Assembly (NCBI RefSeq): GCF_900129465.1
Contig: NZ_FSRA01000001.1
Location: 62,001 to 126,000 of the forward strand
Direction of reading: 5' to 3'
DNA: 64,000 nucleotides
Source of the DNA: Chitinophaga niabensis
GTDB taxonomy: Bacteria > Bacteroidota > Bacteroidia > Chitinophagales > Chitinophagaceae
The translations under genes were made by a program, and so were the position numbers. The stretch's first letter is position 1, and each line of letters starts with the position of its first letter. Below the pieces are notes generated by a model. The model was given only the letters and a program-made list of their open reading frames with translations. It had not been told where the DNA came from and made no database searches. Positions 56,744 through 64,000 of this stretch are shown here, one piece after another.

Positions 56744-57916
56744 ATGAAAGAGGTATTTATTGTATCCGTAGCCAGAACGCCGATAGGTAGCTTCAACGGG
56801 GCTTTGGCAGGAGTGCCTGCCACAACATTGGGGGCTACGGTGATAAAGGCAGCGCTGGAAAGAGCAAAAGTGGCGCCGGAACAGGTGCAGGAAGTATATA
56901 TGGGAAATGTGATCAGTGCAAATGTAGGGCAGGCACCTGCCAATCAGGCCAGCCTCTATGCCGGCCTTCCCAATACCATTCCCTGTACCACCGTGAACAA
57001 AGTATGTGCCTCCGGTATGAAAGCCATTATGCTGGGCGCGCAAAGCATTATGCTGGGAGACAATGATGTAGTGGTAGCAGGTGGCATGGAAAGTATGAGC
57101 AATATTCCCTACTATCTCGATAAAGCACGCAGCGGGTACCGTTTAGGGCATGGGGCTGTAATTGATGGTATCCTGAGGGACGGGCTCTGGGACCCCTATA
57201 AAGACTTCCACATGGGCAATGCCGCGGAAATTTGCGCGGCGGAGTACAAGATCACCCGGGAAGACCAGGATGCCTATGCTATCCAAAGTTATAAAAGAGC
57301 CGCCGCGGCAACAGAGAAAGGATATTTTAAGAACGAAATAGTACCCGTAGAAATTCCCGGCAAACAAACCATCACTGTTACGGAAGATGAGGATGTGAAA
57401 AAAGTGAACTTCGATAAGATCCCCACCCTGAAGCCAACTTTCCAGAAAGATGGTACAGTAACGGCAGCCAACGCCTCCAATATCAACGATGGAGCAGCAG
57501 CGGTGGTATTAGTGAGCGGAGAGAAGCTGAAAGAACTGGGACTCAAGCCTTTGGCGCGGATCGTGAGCTTCGCGGACGCTTCCCAGGCCCCGGAATGGTT
57601 CACCACCACACCCGTGAAAGCGATCAATAAAGCGCTCGCCAAAGCAGGACTGACCATCGCAGACATGGACTTTTCTGAGATCAATGAAGCATTTTCCTGC
57701 GTAGCCCTTGCCAACGAGCGGGACCTGGGCATTAAACCGGAAACATTGAACGTCTGGGGCGGCGCCGTAGCTTTAGGGCATCCTATTGGCTGCAGCGGCG
57801 CAAGGATCCTGATCACCTTAACTTCCATTTTGCAGCAGGAAAATGGCCGCTATGGCGTAGCGGGTATCTGTAACGGAGGGGGTGGTGCCAGTGCAGTAGT
57901 GATAGAGAAAATGTAA
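56744..57916 (+). CDS. Acetyl-CoA C-acyltransferase (thiolase)
   Basis: A 390-residue thiolase from the ATG at 56744, whose promoter excludes the upstream in-frame TTG. The nucleophile is Cys88 in NKVCASGMKA; the His loop is GHPIGCSGARI; the second catalytic Cys376 is in ICNGGGGAS. It catalyses the reversible condensation or cleavage of acyl-CoA with CoA. Length and the biosynthetic-like motif NTIPCTTVNKVC suit an acetyl-CoA acetyltransferase, but a beta-oxidation role cannot be excluded. It has its own promoter and is followed by pdhB, which also has one. Confidence 0.93.
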   Translation: MKEVFIVSVARTPIGSFNGALAGVPATTLGATVIKAALERAKVAPEQVQEVYMGNVISANVGQAPANQASLYAGLPNTIPCTTVNKVCASGMKAIMLGAQSIMLGDNDVVVAGGMESMSNIPYYLDKARSGYRLGHGAVIDGILRDGLWDPYKDFHMGNAAEICAAEYKITREDQDAYAIQSYKRAAAATEKGYFKNEIVPVEIPGKQTITVTEDEDVKKVNFDKIPTLKPTFQKDGTVTAANASNINDGAAAVVLVSGEKLKELGLKPLARIVSFADASQAPEWFTTTPVKAINKALAKAGLTIADMDFSEINEAFSCVALANERDLGIKPETLNVWGGAVALGHPIGCSGARILITLTSILQQENGRYGVAGICNGGGGASAVVIEKM

Positions 57917-57920
57917 ATGC

Positions 57921-57951
57921 TTTGCTTTTTGGCAAACAAACGATATTTTTG
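57921..57951 (+). promoter_or_regulatory. Promoter of pdhB
   Basis: -33 TTTG (57921-57924), 19-nt spacer, -7 TATTTTTG (57944-57951), matching the Bacteroidota consensus. Transcription start near 57958, 38 nt before the ATG. Confidence 0.7.
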
Positions 57952-57995
57952 CCCTGCCTTTTTGCAAAATGTTCTAATAATACTTAAAGAATCAA

Positions 57996-58979
57996 ATGCG
58001 TCAGATAGCCTTCAGACAAGCCTTAAGAGAAGCCCTCCAGGAAGAAATGCGCCGCGATGAGCGGGTATTCCTGATGGGTGAGGAAGTGGCAGAATACAAC
58101 GGAGCTTATAAAGTTAGCCAGGGAATGCTGGATGAGTTTGGACCACGTAGGGTGATCGACACGCCTATTGCCGAGCTTGGTTTTACAGCTATTGGCGTTG
58201 GTGCCGCTCAGAACGGCCTTCGCCCTGTGTTGGAATTCATGACCTGGAACTTTGCCGTACTGGCATTGGACCAGATCCTCAATACCGCCTCCAAAATGCT
58301 CGCTATGAGCGGCGGCCAGGTGGGCTGTCCTATCGTTTTCCGCGGACCTAACGGTTCTGCCGGTCAACTGGGCGCTCAGCACTCCACAGCCTTTGAAAGC
58401 TATTATGCAAACATTCCCGGCCTTAAAGTAATATCTGTATCCAACCCATACGATGCAAAAGGTCTCCTCAAAGCCGCTATCCGCGATGAGGATCCCGTTG
58501 TTTTCATGGAAAGTGAGCAGATGTACGGCGATATGGGCGATGTTCCTGAGGAAGAATACATCATCCCTATCGGTAAAGCAGATATCAAACGCACTGGTAA
58601 AGATGTTACCATCGTTTCCTTCAATAAAATGATGAAAGTAGCGCTCGGCGCTGCGGAAGAACTGGCTAAAGAAGGCATTGAAGCGGAGGTGATAGACCTT
58701 CGTACCATCCGCCCGCTGGACTGGTTCACCATCCTGGAATCCGTTAAGAAAACAAACCGCCTGGTGATCGTGGAAGAGCAATGGCCATTCGCCAGTATCT
58801 CTTCTGAGATCTCTTACCGTATCCAGAAAGAAGGATTTGACTACCTGGATGCTCCTATCCGCAGGATCACTGCCGTAGATGCTCCTATGCACTATGCACC
58901 TAACCTGGTGAAACTGTACCTCCCCGATGTGGAAAGAACAGTGAAACTGGTGAAGGAAGTGATGTACATGAAGAAATAA
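57996..58979 (+). CDS. pdhB: Pyruvate dehydrogenase E1 component, beta subunit
   Basis: A 327-residue 2-oxo-acid dehydrogenase E1 beta chain. Family motifs are [19 protein letters not shown] (TPP site Glu), [40 protein letters not shown] and the C-terminal [19 protein letters not shown]. With the alpha chain it decarboxylates pyruvate and passes the acetyl group to E2. The alpha and E2 genes are not beside it, so the complex is encoded at split loci, as is common in Bacteroidota. A terminator follows 21 nt downstream. Confidence 0.92.
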   Translation: MRQIAFRQALREALQEEMRRDERVFLMGEEVAEYNGAYKVSQGMLDEFGPRRVIDTPIAELGFTAIGVGAAQNGLRPVLEFMTWNFAVLALDQILNTASKMLAMSGGQVGCPIVFRGPNGSAGQLGAQHSTAFESYYANIPGLKVISVSNPYDAKGLLKAAIRDEDPVVFMESEQMYGDMGDVPEEEYIIPIGKADIKRTGKDVTIVSFNKMMKVALGAAEELAKEGIEAEVIDLRTIRPLDWFTILESVKKTNRLVIVEEQWPFASISSEISYRIQKEGFDYLDAPIRRITAVDAPMHYAPNLVKLYLPDVERTVKLVKEVMYMKK

Positions 58980-59000
58980 GGTATATTTGTATATACAGAA

Positions 59001-59031
59001 AAAGGGTGTGCCGGTTACCGGTACACCCTTT
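59001..59031 (+). terminator. Terminator after pdhB
   Basis: AAAGGGTGTGCCGG pairs with CCGGTACACCCTTT (59001-59031) with one G-T pair, followed by GATATTATTTT. Confidence 0.75.
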
Positions 59032-59132
59032 GATATTATTTTAACATTCCTTCACATAGGCTTCTCCTTCTGTTCTCCTTCGCTTCGTGTATGCTTCAGC
59101 TTGTACTCCTAAAATGGTTAAAATAGTATGAT

Positions 59133-59156
59133 AAAGGCCACCCGAAGGCAGCCTTT
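59133..59156 (-). terminator. Terminator of the cysE-cysM operon
   Basis: Minus strand: AAAGGCTGCC, loop TTCG, GGTGGCCTTT (59133-59156), a 10-bp stem with two G-T pairs on a stable UUCG loop, then TATCATACTATTTT. It lies about 80 nt past the cysM stop. Confidence 0.65.
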
Positions 59157-59180
59157 ACTATATAAGGAAGTTAAATGGTG

Positions 59181-59252
59181 TCAACTCAATCAAACAGATC
59201 CGGGTTCAGTGCTAACCTCCGGGCTGCTGTTATCAACTCAACCAAACAGGTC
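59181..59252. repeat. Imperfect direct repeat of the cysM 3' end
   Basis: TCAACTCAATCAAACAGATC (59181-59200) recurs as TCAACTCAACCAAACAGGTC (59233-59252), with 18 of 20 bases equal and starts 52 nt apart. The second copy encodes the last codons and stop of cysM; the first lies beyond the stop in another frame, where it reads NPDLFD then stop. Confidence 0.8.
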
Positions 59253-60122
59253 AGAACTCAGGTAGCGATCTCCCCGGTCGCAGATAATACAAACGATCAC
59301 CCCGCTTTCCAGCTCCCTGGATAACCTCACCGCCGCCGCAACAGCCCCTCCGCTGCTCATGCCGCAGAAAACAGCTTCTTCCCGGGCCAGCCGGTTAGTC
59401 ATGATCCGGGCTTCTTCTTCCGCAATATCCATCGTTCTGTCTATCCGCTGCCTTTCGAAGATCTTGGGCAGGTATTCTTCCGGCCATTTGCGGATACCGG
59501 GTATTTTAGAGCCTTCCGTAGGCTGGCAGCCTACTATCTGTATGTTGTTATTCTTTTCTTTTAAGAACCTGCTTACGCCCATAATGGTGCCCGTTGTGCC
59601 CATCGCAGAAACGAAGTGGGTAACACCGCCATCTGTATCCCGCCAGATCTCCGGGCCGGTAGTGCGGTAATGCATGCCATAGTTGTCAGGGTTGGCAAAC
59701 TGGTTCAGCATATGGTAACCGCCTTTGGCCAGTTGCGCATGTGCATAGTCGATTGCGCCTTCCATGCTTTGCTCTTTGGGGGTCAGTATCACTTTTGCGC
59801 CGAAGGCTTCCATGGATAATACCCTTTCCCGGGTAGCATCTTCGGGCATTACCAGTTCAATGGGTACTGAAAAGAGGCTGGCTATCATGGCCAGGGCTAT
59901 GCCTGTATTGCCGCTGGTAGCTTCTATCAGTTTGGTGCCGGGTTTGATCTCTCCACGGTCCAGCGCACCTTTGATCATGCCATAAGCGGCCCTGTCTTTC
60001 ACGCTGCCGCCGGGGTTATTACCTTCTAATTTGGCATAGATCGTAACGTTCGGGTTTTCGGGAATTCGTTGCAAGGCCACCATCGGGGTGTTACCTACTA
60101 AGTCCAATACTGATCTCGTCAT
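59238..60122 (-). CDS. cysM: Cysteine synthase (O-acetylserine sulfhydrylase B type)
   Basis: A 294-residue PLP enzyme that makes cysteine from O-acetylserine and sulphide or thiosulphate. The PLP Lys42 lies in NNPGGSVKDR; the substrate loop is EATSGNTGIALA; the PLP phosphate loop is SAMGTTGTIMGV; and the C-terminus DRGDRYLSSDLF is the CysM type. It lies 1 nt after the cysE stop on the same strand, so substrate supply and use are made together. The 3' end is partly duplicated just beyond the stop. Confidence 0.94.
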   Translation of the reverse strand: MTRSVLDLVGNTPMVALQRIPENPNVTIYAKLEGNNPGGSVKDRAAYGMIKGALDRGEIKPGTKLIEATSGNTGIALAMIASLFSVPIELVMPEDATRERVLSMEAFGAKVILTPKEQSMEGAIDYAHAQLAKGGYHMLNQFANPDNYGMHYRTTGPEIWRDTDGGVTHFVSAMGTTGTIMGVSRFLKEKNNNIQIVGCQPTEGSKIPGIRKWPEEYLPKIFERQRIDRTMDIAEEEARIMTNRLAREEAVFCGMSSGGAVAAAVRLSRELESGVIVCIICDRGDRYLSSDLFG

Positions 60123-60123
60123 G

Positions 60124-60924
60124 TTAAACTACTTTAATACTGCCGTCTGCTTTATAATAGATCCGGGAGTAAGGCGCTGTTGATTTGATCAGCCATACGT
60201 TCCCGCCAATAATGCTATGATGCCCTATGATGGTATCTCCGCCCAGGATGGTAGCCCCTGCATAGATCACTACATGGTCTTCTATGGTAGGATGGCGTTT
60301 GTTCTGGGCCATGGTTTTATCAATGCTCAGCGCACCGAGGGTAACGCCCTGGTAGATCTTCACGTGCTGGCCGATCACGGTGGTTTCACCGATCACCACA
60401 CCACTGCCATGGTCTATGCAGAAGTAAGGTGCTATCACAGCAGCCGGGTGTATATCAATGCCGGTCTTGGCATGTGCAAATTCTGTGATCACCCTTGGTA
60501 ATAAAGGGATGTCCAGGTTATGCAGGCCATGTGCCACGCGGTAAGCGGCAATAGCATAGAAACCCGGGTAGGCACGTATCACTTCGTAGAGACAGGTAGC
60601 GGCAGGATCCCCCTGGAGGATAGCTTCCGCATCCTTTGTGAGATCACTGTAAATGCCAGGTACCAGTTCCATGAACTGCCGGCTGGTGGTGGCCGCATCC
60701 TGTGGCAGGCGGGAACCCATGTTCTGCAACAGTTCCCTGAGCTGCGCTTCTAGCTGAAGCGCATACTGTTCCAGTTGTGCATCGTCCATCACCCTCCCTG
60801 TATGTTCAGGGAATAACCAGTTCACCAGGTCCCTGCAAAAAGCCCATACCTGTTCGGATGAGGGATATGCGTTTGCTGCAGCGGCCTGGTGGCGCTTTTT
60901 GAGTTGCTCCAATAATTGCTTCAT
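60124..60924 (-). CDS. cysE: Serine O-acetyltransferase
   Basis: A 266-residue SAT that makes O-acetylserine from serine and acetyl-CoA. The N-terminal helical part (about 1-110) is followed by a left-handed beta-helix of hexapeptide repeats (about 140-250) with the active-site segments GIDIHPAAVI, IDHGSGVVIGETTVIGQHVK and HPTIEDHVVIYAGATILGG. It resembles the longer EpsC-type SATs of Bacteroidota. cysM starts 1 nt after the stop; together they form the cysteine synthase pair. Confidence 0.94.
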   Translation of the reverse strand: MKQLLEQLKKRHQAAAANAYPSSEQVWAFCRDLVNWLFPEHTGRVMDDAQLEQYALQLEAQLRELLQNMGSRLPQDAATTSRQFMELVPGIYSDLTKDAEAILQGDPAATCLYEVIRAYPGFYAIAAYRVAHGLHNLDIPLLPRVITEFAHAKTGIDIHPAAVIAPYFCIDHGSGVVIGETTVIGQHVKIYQGVTLGALSIDKTMAQNKRHPTIEDHVVIYAGATILGGDTIIGHHSIIGGNVWLIKSTAPYSRIYYKADGSIKVV

Positions 60925-61108
60925 AATGCTGAATAGTTACCTGCTACGTTCTGTCATAACGTGCCTTCTGAGAATAAAATTACACAAATTTGGTAGACTT
61001 CTGCGTCTTAAAGTCAATGCTGGCAAGTAATTATTTATTTTACTGCGGTTGAATGAGAGTATTTTGTTGTATCATTCTGAAAGATGAAGCTGGCTTTCAT
61101 CTTTTTCT

Positions 61109-61116
61109 TATTTTTG
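61109..61116 (+). promoter_or_regulatory. Candidate -7 element of the NtrC-type regulator gene
   Basis: TATTTTTG matches TAnnTTTG, 30 nt before the ATG at 61147. The -33 position lacks TTTG, so a factor may assist or the call may be wrong. Confidence 0.4.
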
Positions 61117-61146
61117 GCGCTGACTGTTTAAAATATTAGACAACCT

Positions 61147-62331
61147 ATGGCCAATATATTGATTATAGACGACGAGAAAAGTATCCGTAAAACGCTCTCC
61201 GAGATCCTGTCCTATGAAGGATATAAGATCGAAGAAGCTGCCGATGGGGCTGAAGGTTTCAAAATGTACAAGGAGAAAGCATATGATGCCGTGTTGTGCG
61301 ACATCAAGATGCCGAAGATGGATGGCCTCGAATTCCTCGAAAAAGCAAAAGAGATCAACCCGGATGTTCCCATTATCATGGTATCCGGTCACGGTAATAT
61401 AGATACTGCGGTGGAAGCCGTAAAAAAAGGCGCGTACGATTACATCTCCAAACCGCCGGACCTGAACCGCCTGCTGATCACCTTGCGGAATGCACTGGAT
61501 AAAACCACCCTGGTGGCAGAAACCAAAACACTGCGCAAAAAGGTGAACAAAACACCTGAAATGATCGGGGAGTCCAGTCCTATCCTCAAAATAAAAGACA
61601 CCATCCATAAAGTAGCACCAACCGATGCCCGTGTACTGGTTACCGGGGAAAACGGGGCAGGGAAGGAGCTGGTAGCCCGCTGGATCCATGAGTACAGCAA
61701 CCGCGCCAGTGGCCCGATGGTGGAAGTGAATTGTGCTGCTATTCCCAGCGAACTGATAGAAAGCGAATTATTCGGCCATGAAAAAGGCTCCTTTACTTCT
61801 GCTATCAAACAACGCATCGGCAAGTTTGAACAGGCCAGTGGCGGTACCCTTTTCCTGGACGAGATCGGCGATATGAGCCTCAGCGCACAGGCTAAAGTGC
61901 TGCGTGCTTTGCAGGAAGGTAAGATCACCCGCGTAGGCGGAGATAAAGAGATCAGTGTGGATGTACGTGTGGTGGCAGCTACCAATAAAGACCTGCTGAA
62001 GGAAGTGGAAGACAAGAATTTCCGTCTTGACCTCTACCACCGCCTCAGCGTGATCCTCATTCACGTACCCGCGCTGAACGACAGGAGAGAAGATGTGCCT
62101 TTGCTGGTAGATCACTTCCTGGACATTGTTTGCGCGGAATATGGAATGGCACGTAAATCTGCGGATAAAGATGCAATGAAAGCTTTGCAGCAGCATAACT
62201 GGACGGGAAATATCCGTGAGCTGCGGAATGTGGTGGAAAGGCTGGTGATCCTTTCAGGGAAAACCATTTCGGCGGATGATGTGGAGAATTATGTAATTCC
62301 CAATCACGAGAAAAAAAAAGCCACTACCTGA
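61147..62331 (+). CDS. Sigma-54-dependent NtrC-type response regulator (receiver and AAA+ part)
   Basis: The zero-frame product is 394 residues. The receiver domain (1-120) has Asp8-Asp9 and phosphoacceptor Asp52 in VLCDIKMPKMDG. The AAA+ domain (about 140-375) has Walker A TGENGAGKELVA, Walker B GGTLFLDEIGDM, the sigma-54 contact loop as GSFTSA in place of GAFTGA, and the R-finger region FRLDLYHRL. It stops at TGA soon after nine A residues (62311-62319) and so lacks the Fis-type DNA-binding domain, which is present in the -1 frame (next entry). If the frame is shifted by one base the protein would be 459 residues, normal for the family. Without the shift it would be an activator with no DNA binding. 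An assembly or sequencing error in the A-run is the simplest alternative. Confidence 0.9.
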   Translation: MANILIIDDEKSIRKTLSEILSYEGYKIEEAADGAEGFKMYKEKAYDAVLCDIKMPKMDGLEFLEKAKEINPDVPIIMVSGHGNIDTAVEAVKKGAYDYISKPPDLNRLLITLRNALDKTTLVAETKTLRKKVNKTPEMIGESSPILKIKDTIHKVAPTDARVLVTGENGAGKELVARWIHEYSNRASGPMVEVNCAAIPSELIESELFGHEKGSFTSAIKQRIGKFEQASGGTLFLDEIGDMSLSAQAKVLRALQEGKITRVGGDKEISVDVRVVAATNKDLLKEVEDKNFRLDLYHRLSVILIHVPALNDRREDVPLLVDHFLDIVCAEYGMARKSADKDAMKALQQHNWTGNIRELRNVVERLVILSGKTISADDVENYVIPNHEKKKATT

Positions 62332-62525
62332 ATGATGAACTGCTGGTGTTAACCCGGCTGCATGCCTTCCGTGATGAAGTTGAAAAGATCTTCATAATAT
62401 TTATGCTGAACAAGAATGGCTGGAATGTGTCTAAAACTGCCCAGGAGCTTGATATTCAGCGTAGCCACCTATACAACAAGATGGAGCGGTACGATATTCG
62501 CAAATCCGCGGAAGACAATGAGTAA
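62311..62525 (+). CDS. Fis-type helix-turn-helix of the NtrC regulator, in the -1 frame
   Basis: After the A9 run the -1 frame continues for 68 codons to a TAA ending at 62525. It encodes the linker SHYLNDELLVLTRL, the helix VEKIFIIFMLNKNG and the HTH_8 motif NVSKTAQELDIQRSHLYNKM, matching the C-terminal DNA-binding domain of NtrC-family activators. The shift point A-AAA-AAA is a classic slippery sequence, and runs of nine A also cause RNA polymerase slippage. The stop overlaps the next gene's start (62518), which is the usual operon spacing and suggests that this frame is translated to its end. Functional recoding, a phase-variable tract, or a sequence error are all possible. Confidence 0.8.
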
Positions 62526-63174
62526 CAAACACATTTACCTGATCAGCGGACTCGGGGCTGATGAAAGGGTGTTTCAAAACCTGGAATTTCCGGAAGGTTA
62601 TGAAACACATTTTCTCCCCTGGATCAAACCACTGAGCCACGACGAGCCCATAGAAGAATATGCGGCCCGCATGGCGCGGCGCATCCTGCATCCCAACCCC
62701 GTAATGCTGGGCCTTTCCTTTGGTGGTATGATGAGCATAGAAATAGCCCGTCAGCAACCGGTGGAAAAGGTGATCCTTTTATCCAGCATCAAACACAAAC
62801 GGGAGCTGCCACCTTATTACAACAAGCTGGCAAAACGGCTGCTGAAAAACCTGCCGGATAAACTCGTATTCGGCCAGCGCCAGTTCATTGTTCGGCTGTT
62901 CATGCAAACTAGCACGGAACAGGAAAGGCAGTTGCTGCAGGATTACCTGTACAGTCAGAATAAAGACCACTTCTATATGCGCTGGGCACTGAACGCGGTG
63001 CTGAGCTGGCAGAATGAATGGGTGCCACCTTCTCTCATACATATTCACGGGAGTAACGACCGGCCTTTCCCGCGCAGATTTGTTCAACCTACCCACACGA
63101 TCATAAAAGGCGGCCACTTTATGGTGATGAACCGCGCCAGGGAAATTAACAGGATACTGGAAAGGGAATTATAA
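62518..63174 (+). CDS. Alpha/beta hydrolase
   Basis: A 218-residue alpha/beta hydrolase from the ATG at 62518. The first strand is HIYLISGLGADERVF, the nucleophile elbow is GLSFGG, the acid is probably in HIHGSNDRPFP, and the His is in IKGGHFMVMN. It overlaps the -1 frame stop of the regulator by 8 nt, so the two are co-translated; it may be part of a regulated pair, or only an operon partner. Substrate unknown. An earlier in-frame start at 62416 would lie inside the helix-turn-helix coding part and is rejected. Its stop overlaps the convergent MerR gene by 6 nt. Confidence 0.85.
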   Translation: MSNKHIYLISGLGADERVFQNLEFPEGYETHFLPWIKPLSHDEPIEEYAARMARRILHPNPVMLGLSFGGMMSIEIARQQPVEKVILLSSIKHKRELPPYYNKLAKRLLKNLPDKLVFGQRQFIVRLFMQTSTEQERQLLQDYLYSQNKDHFYMRWALNAVLSWQNEWVPPSLIHIHGSNDRPFPRRFVQPTHTIIKGGHFMVMNRAREINRILEREL

Positions 63175-64000
63175 GACCACCTTGCGACGCACATATTGCA
63201 GCACTTCTTCCATAGACATTAAAAGCGTCACATTGTCCGGCAGGGGCGGTGTGATCCGTACAATCTGGGGGCCGGAGATCGTAACCGGGATGCCGGGGAA
63301 AAGCCTTCCCAGGTCCCGCACAAAATTATCCAGCGCTCTTTGCGGGAAATTAGAGATGATATGGGTGTAGATATGGTCCACCTGTTTGCGTTCCGTGTAG
63401 AAGGAAAGGTCTTCCAGGGGTACATTGGCTCCGAAATTGACCACGGCGCAGCCATGTTTCTTGAGCATGTAATGGGTGAAAAGGAGAGGTACCTCATGAA
63501 ACTCGCCTTCCGGGAGAAAGAGCAGGAACTTTTCATCCCCTTCCTTGGGCAGGTCCAGCCCGTCTATGGCTACCATCAGTTTTTTACGGATGATATTGGC
63601 GGCAAAGTGCTCCTGTGCAGGGATCACGCAGTCTACCAGCCAGAGCAGGCCTATGCGCTCCATATAAGGGTAGATCACTTTGAGGATGGTTTGTTCAAAA
63701 CCCATCCGGAGCAACACGTTATGGAAGATCTTTTCAAATTTGGTCTGATCAAAATCGATCATGGCCTCCACTAACTGATTGATATACACCTGGTGCAGGT
63801 GCGAACCTTTCTGACCGCCTTCCTCCAGGGACAGTTGCTTGATCTGCTCATCCGTCATCATGGCGATCTTGGAGATCTTGTAGCCATGACGATATAAGTA
63901 CGCAATGCGCATGATATGTTTAAGATCACCGTTGTCATATACCCGGTGGTTCGTATCTTTCCGTTTAGGCCGCATTACATTATAGCGCTGCTCCCATATT
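63169..64000 (-). CDS. MerR family regulator with B12-binding domain, 5' end beyond the window
   Basis: The frame is open through base 64000; its upstream part reads IWEQRYNVMRPKR, the MerR helix-turn-helix, so the true start lies outside and the ATG at 63975 is internal. After the HTH (to about residue 50 of the visible part) comes a helical bundle with WLVDCVIPAQEH, an exact Wx9EH motif as in CarH/LitR photoreceptors. Then comes a Rossmann-like B12 domain with FLPEGEFHEVPLLF, whose His is at the place of the cobalamin ligand. The residue after Trp is Leu and not the His that CarH uses after light. It may repress carotenoid or stress genes by sensing B12 or light; targets are not in the window. 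Confidence 0.85.
   Translation of the reverse strand, partial: IWEQRYNVMRPKRKDTNHRVYDNGDLKHIMRIAYLYRHGYKISKIAMMTDEQIKQLSLEEGGQKGSHLHQVYINQLVEAMIDFDQTKFEKIFHNVLLRMGFEQTILKVIYPYMERIGLLWLVDCVIPAQEHFAANIIRKKLMVAIDGLDLPKEGDEKFLLFLPEGEFHEVPLLFTHYMLKKHGCAVVNFGANVPLEDLSFYTERKQVDHIYTHIISNFPQRALDNFVRDLGRLFPGIPVTISGPQIVRITPPLPDNVTLLMSMEEVLQYVRRKVVL

Noticed and set aside
58023..58892. Long open frame antisense to pdhB
   Set aside because: It is a shadow of pdhB codon use: the product has no family likeness and is rich in His, Phe and Cys in no pattern, while the plus-strand gene has all E1-beta motifs.
62416..62517. N-terminal extension of the second alpha/beta hydrolase
   Set aside because: Those bases encode the helix-turn-helix of the regulator in a different frame, which is strongly family-like.
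1..64000. tRNA, rRNA, CRISPR array, prophage or insertion sequence
   Set aside because: I looked in all gaps over 100 nt and saw no cloverleaf, rRNA segment, regular spaced repeats, integrase or transposase.

Overview
The window looks like chromosome of a Bacteroidota member of the family Chitinophagaceae, most like Chitinophaga. The evidence is four SusC/SusD outer-membrane pairs, an ECF sigma/FecR switch, a type IX secretion C-terminal domain, Bacteroidota-only families (DUF4959/DUF5000, DUF4998, DUF4407, DUF4920) and promoters of the Bacteroidota type (TTTG, about 20 nt, TAnnTTTG). Genus is an inference. I see no rRNA, tRNA, CRISPR array, prophage or insertion sequence.

Layout. 1-3152: the end of a sugar-oxidation operon (lactonase, Na+/sugar symporter, small membrane protein, SDR dehydrogenase). 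3405-10854: SusC/SusD locus 1 with two surface lipoproteins. 10956-14872: YbdL-type aminotransferase, DUF5995 protein, gamma-glutamyltransferase. 15096-19238: three co-directional secreted proteins, two of them paralogues and one a T9SS cargo. 19580-20449: acyl-CoA desaturase. 20832-26415: SusC/SusD locus 2 coupled to a TlpA-like thioredoxin. 26483-28699: small membrane protein and the agmatine-to-putrescine pair aguB-aguA. 28827-32271: histidine kinase, DUF4407 membrane protein and LytTR regulator. 32326-38560: small secreted proteins, an alpha/beta hydrolase, a possible small plus-strand gene, a VOC protein, RecQ, a Tat-exported TIM-barrel lipoprotein and a small soluble protein. 38613-46727: ECF sigma with two FecR genes and the STN-bearing SusC/SusD locus 3. 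46911-48089: proline dehydrogenase. 48146-52439: SusC/SusD locus 4. 53033-60924: housekeeping genes thyA-folA, dnaG, thiolase, pdhB and cysE-cysM. 61147-64000: an NtrC-type regulator whose DNA-binding domain is in the -1 frame behind nine A residues, an alpha/beta hydrolase, and a MerR/B12-binding regulator cut by the window edge.

How the parts work together. The SusC/SusD pairs import large ligands through TonB, but no glycoside hydrolase or peptidase lies beside them, so substrates cannot be named. Only locus 3 has the full trans-envelope signalling set (STN domain, FecR, ECF sigma). The most striking point is the A9 tract in the sigma-54 activator, which separates receiver-AAA+ from the Fis-type helix-turn-helix and may be recoding, phase variation or an assembly error. 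Other points worth a second look are the CarH-like Wx9EH motif in the last gene, an orphan plus-strand terminator at 34299-34327, an FecR protein with almost no cytoplasmic domain, and promoters placed so close to two start codons that the mRNAs would be leaderless.
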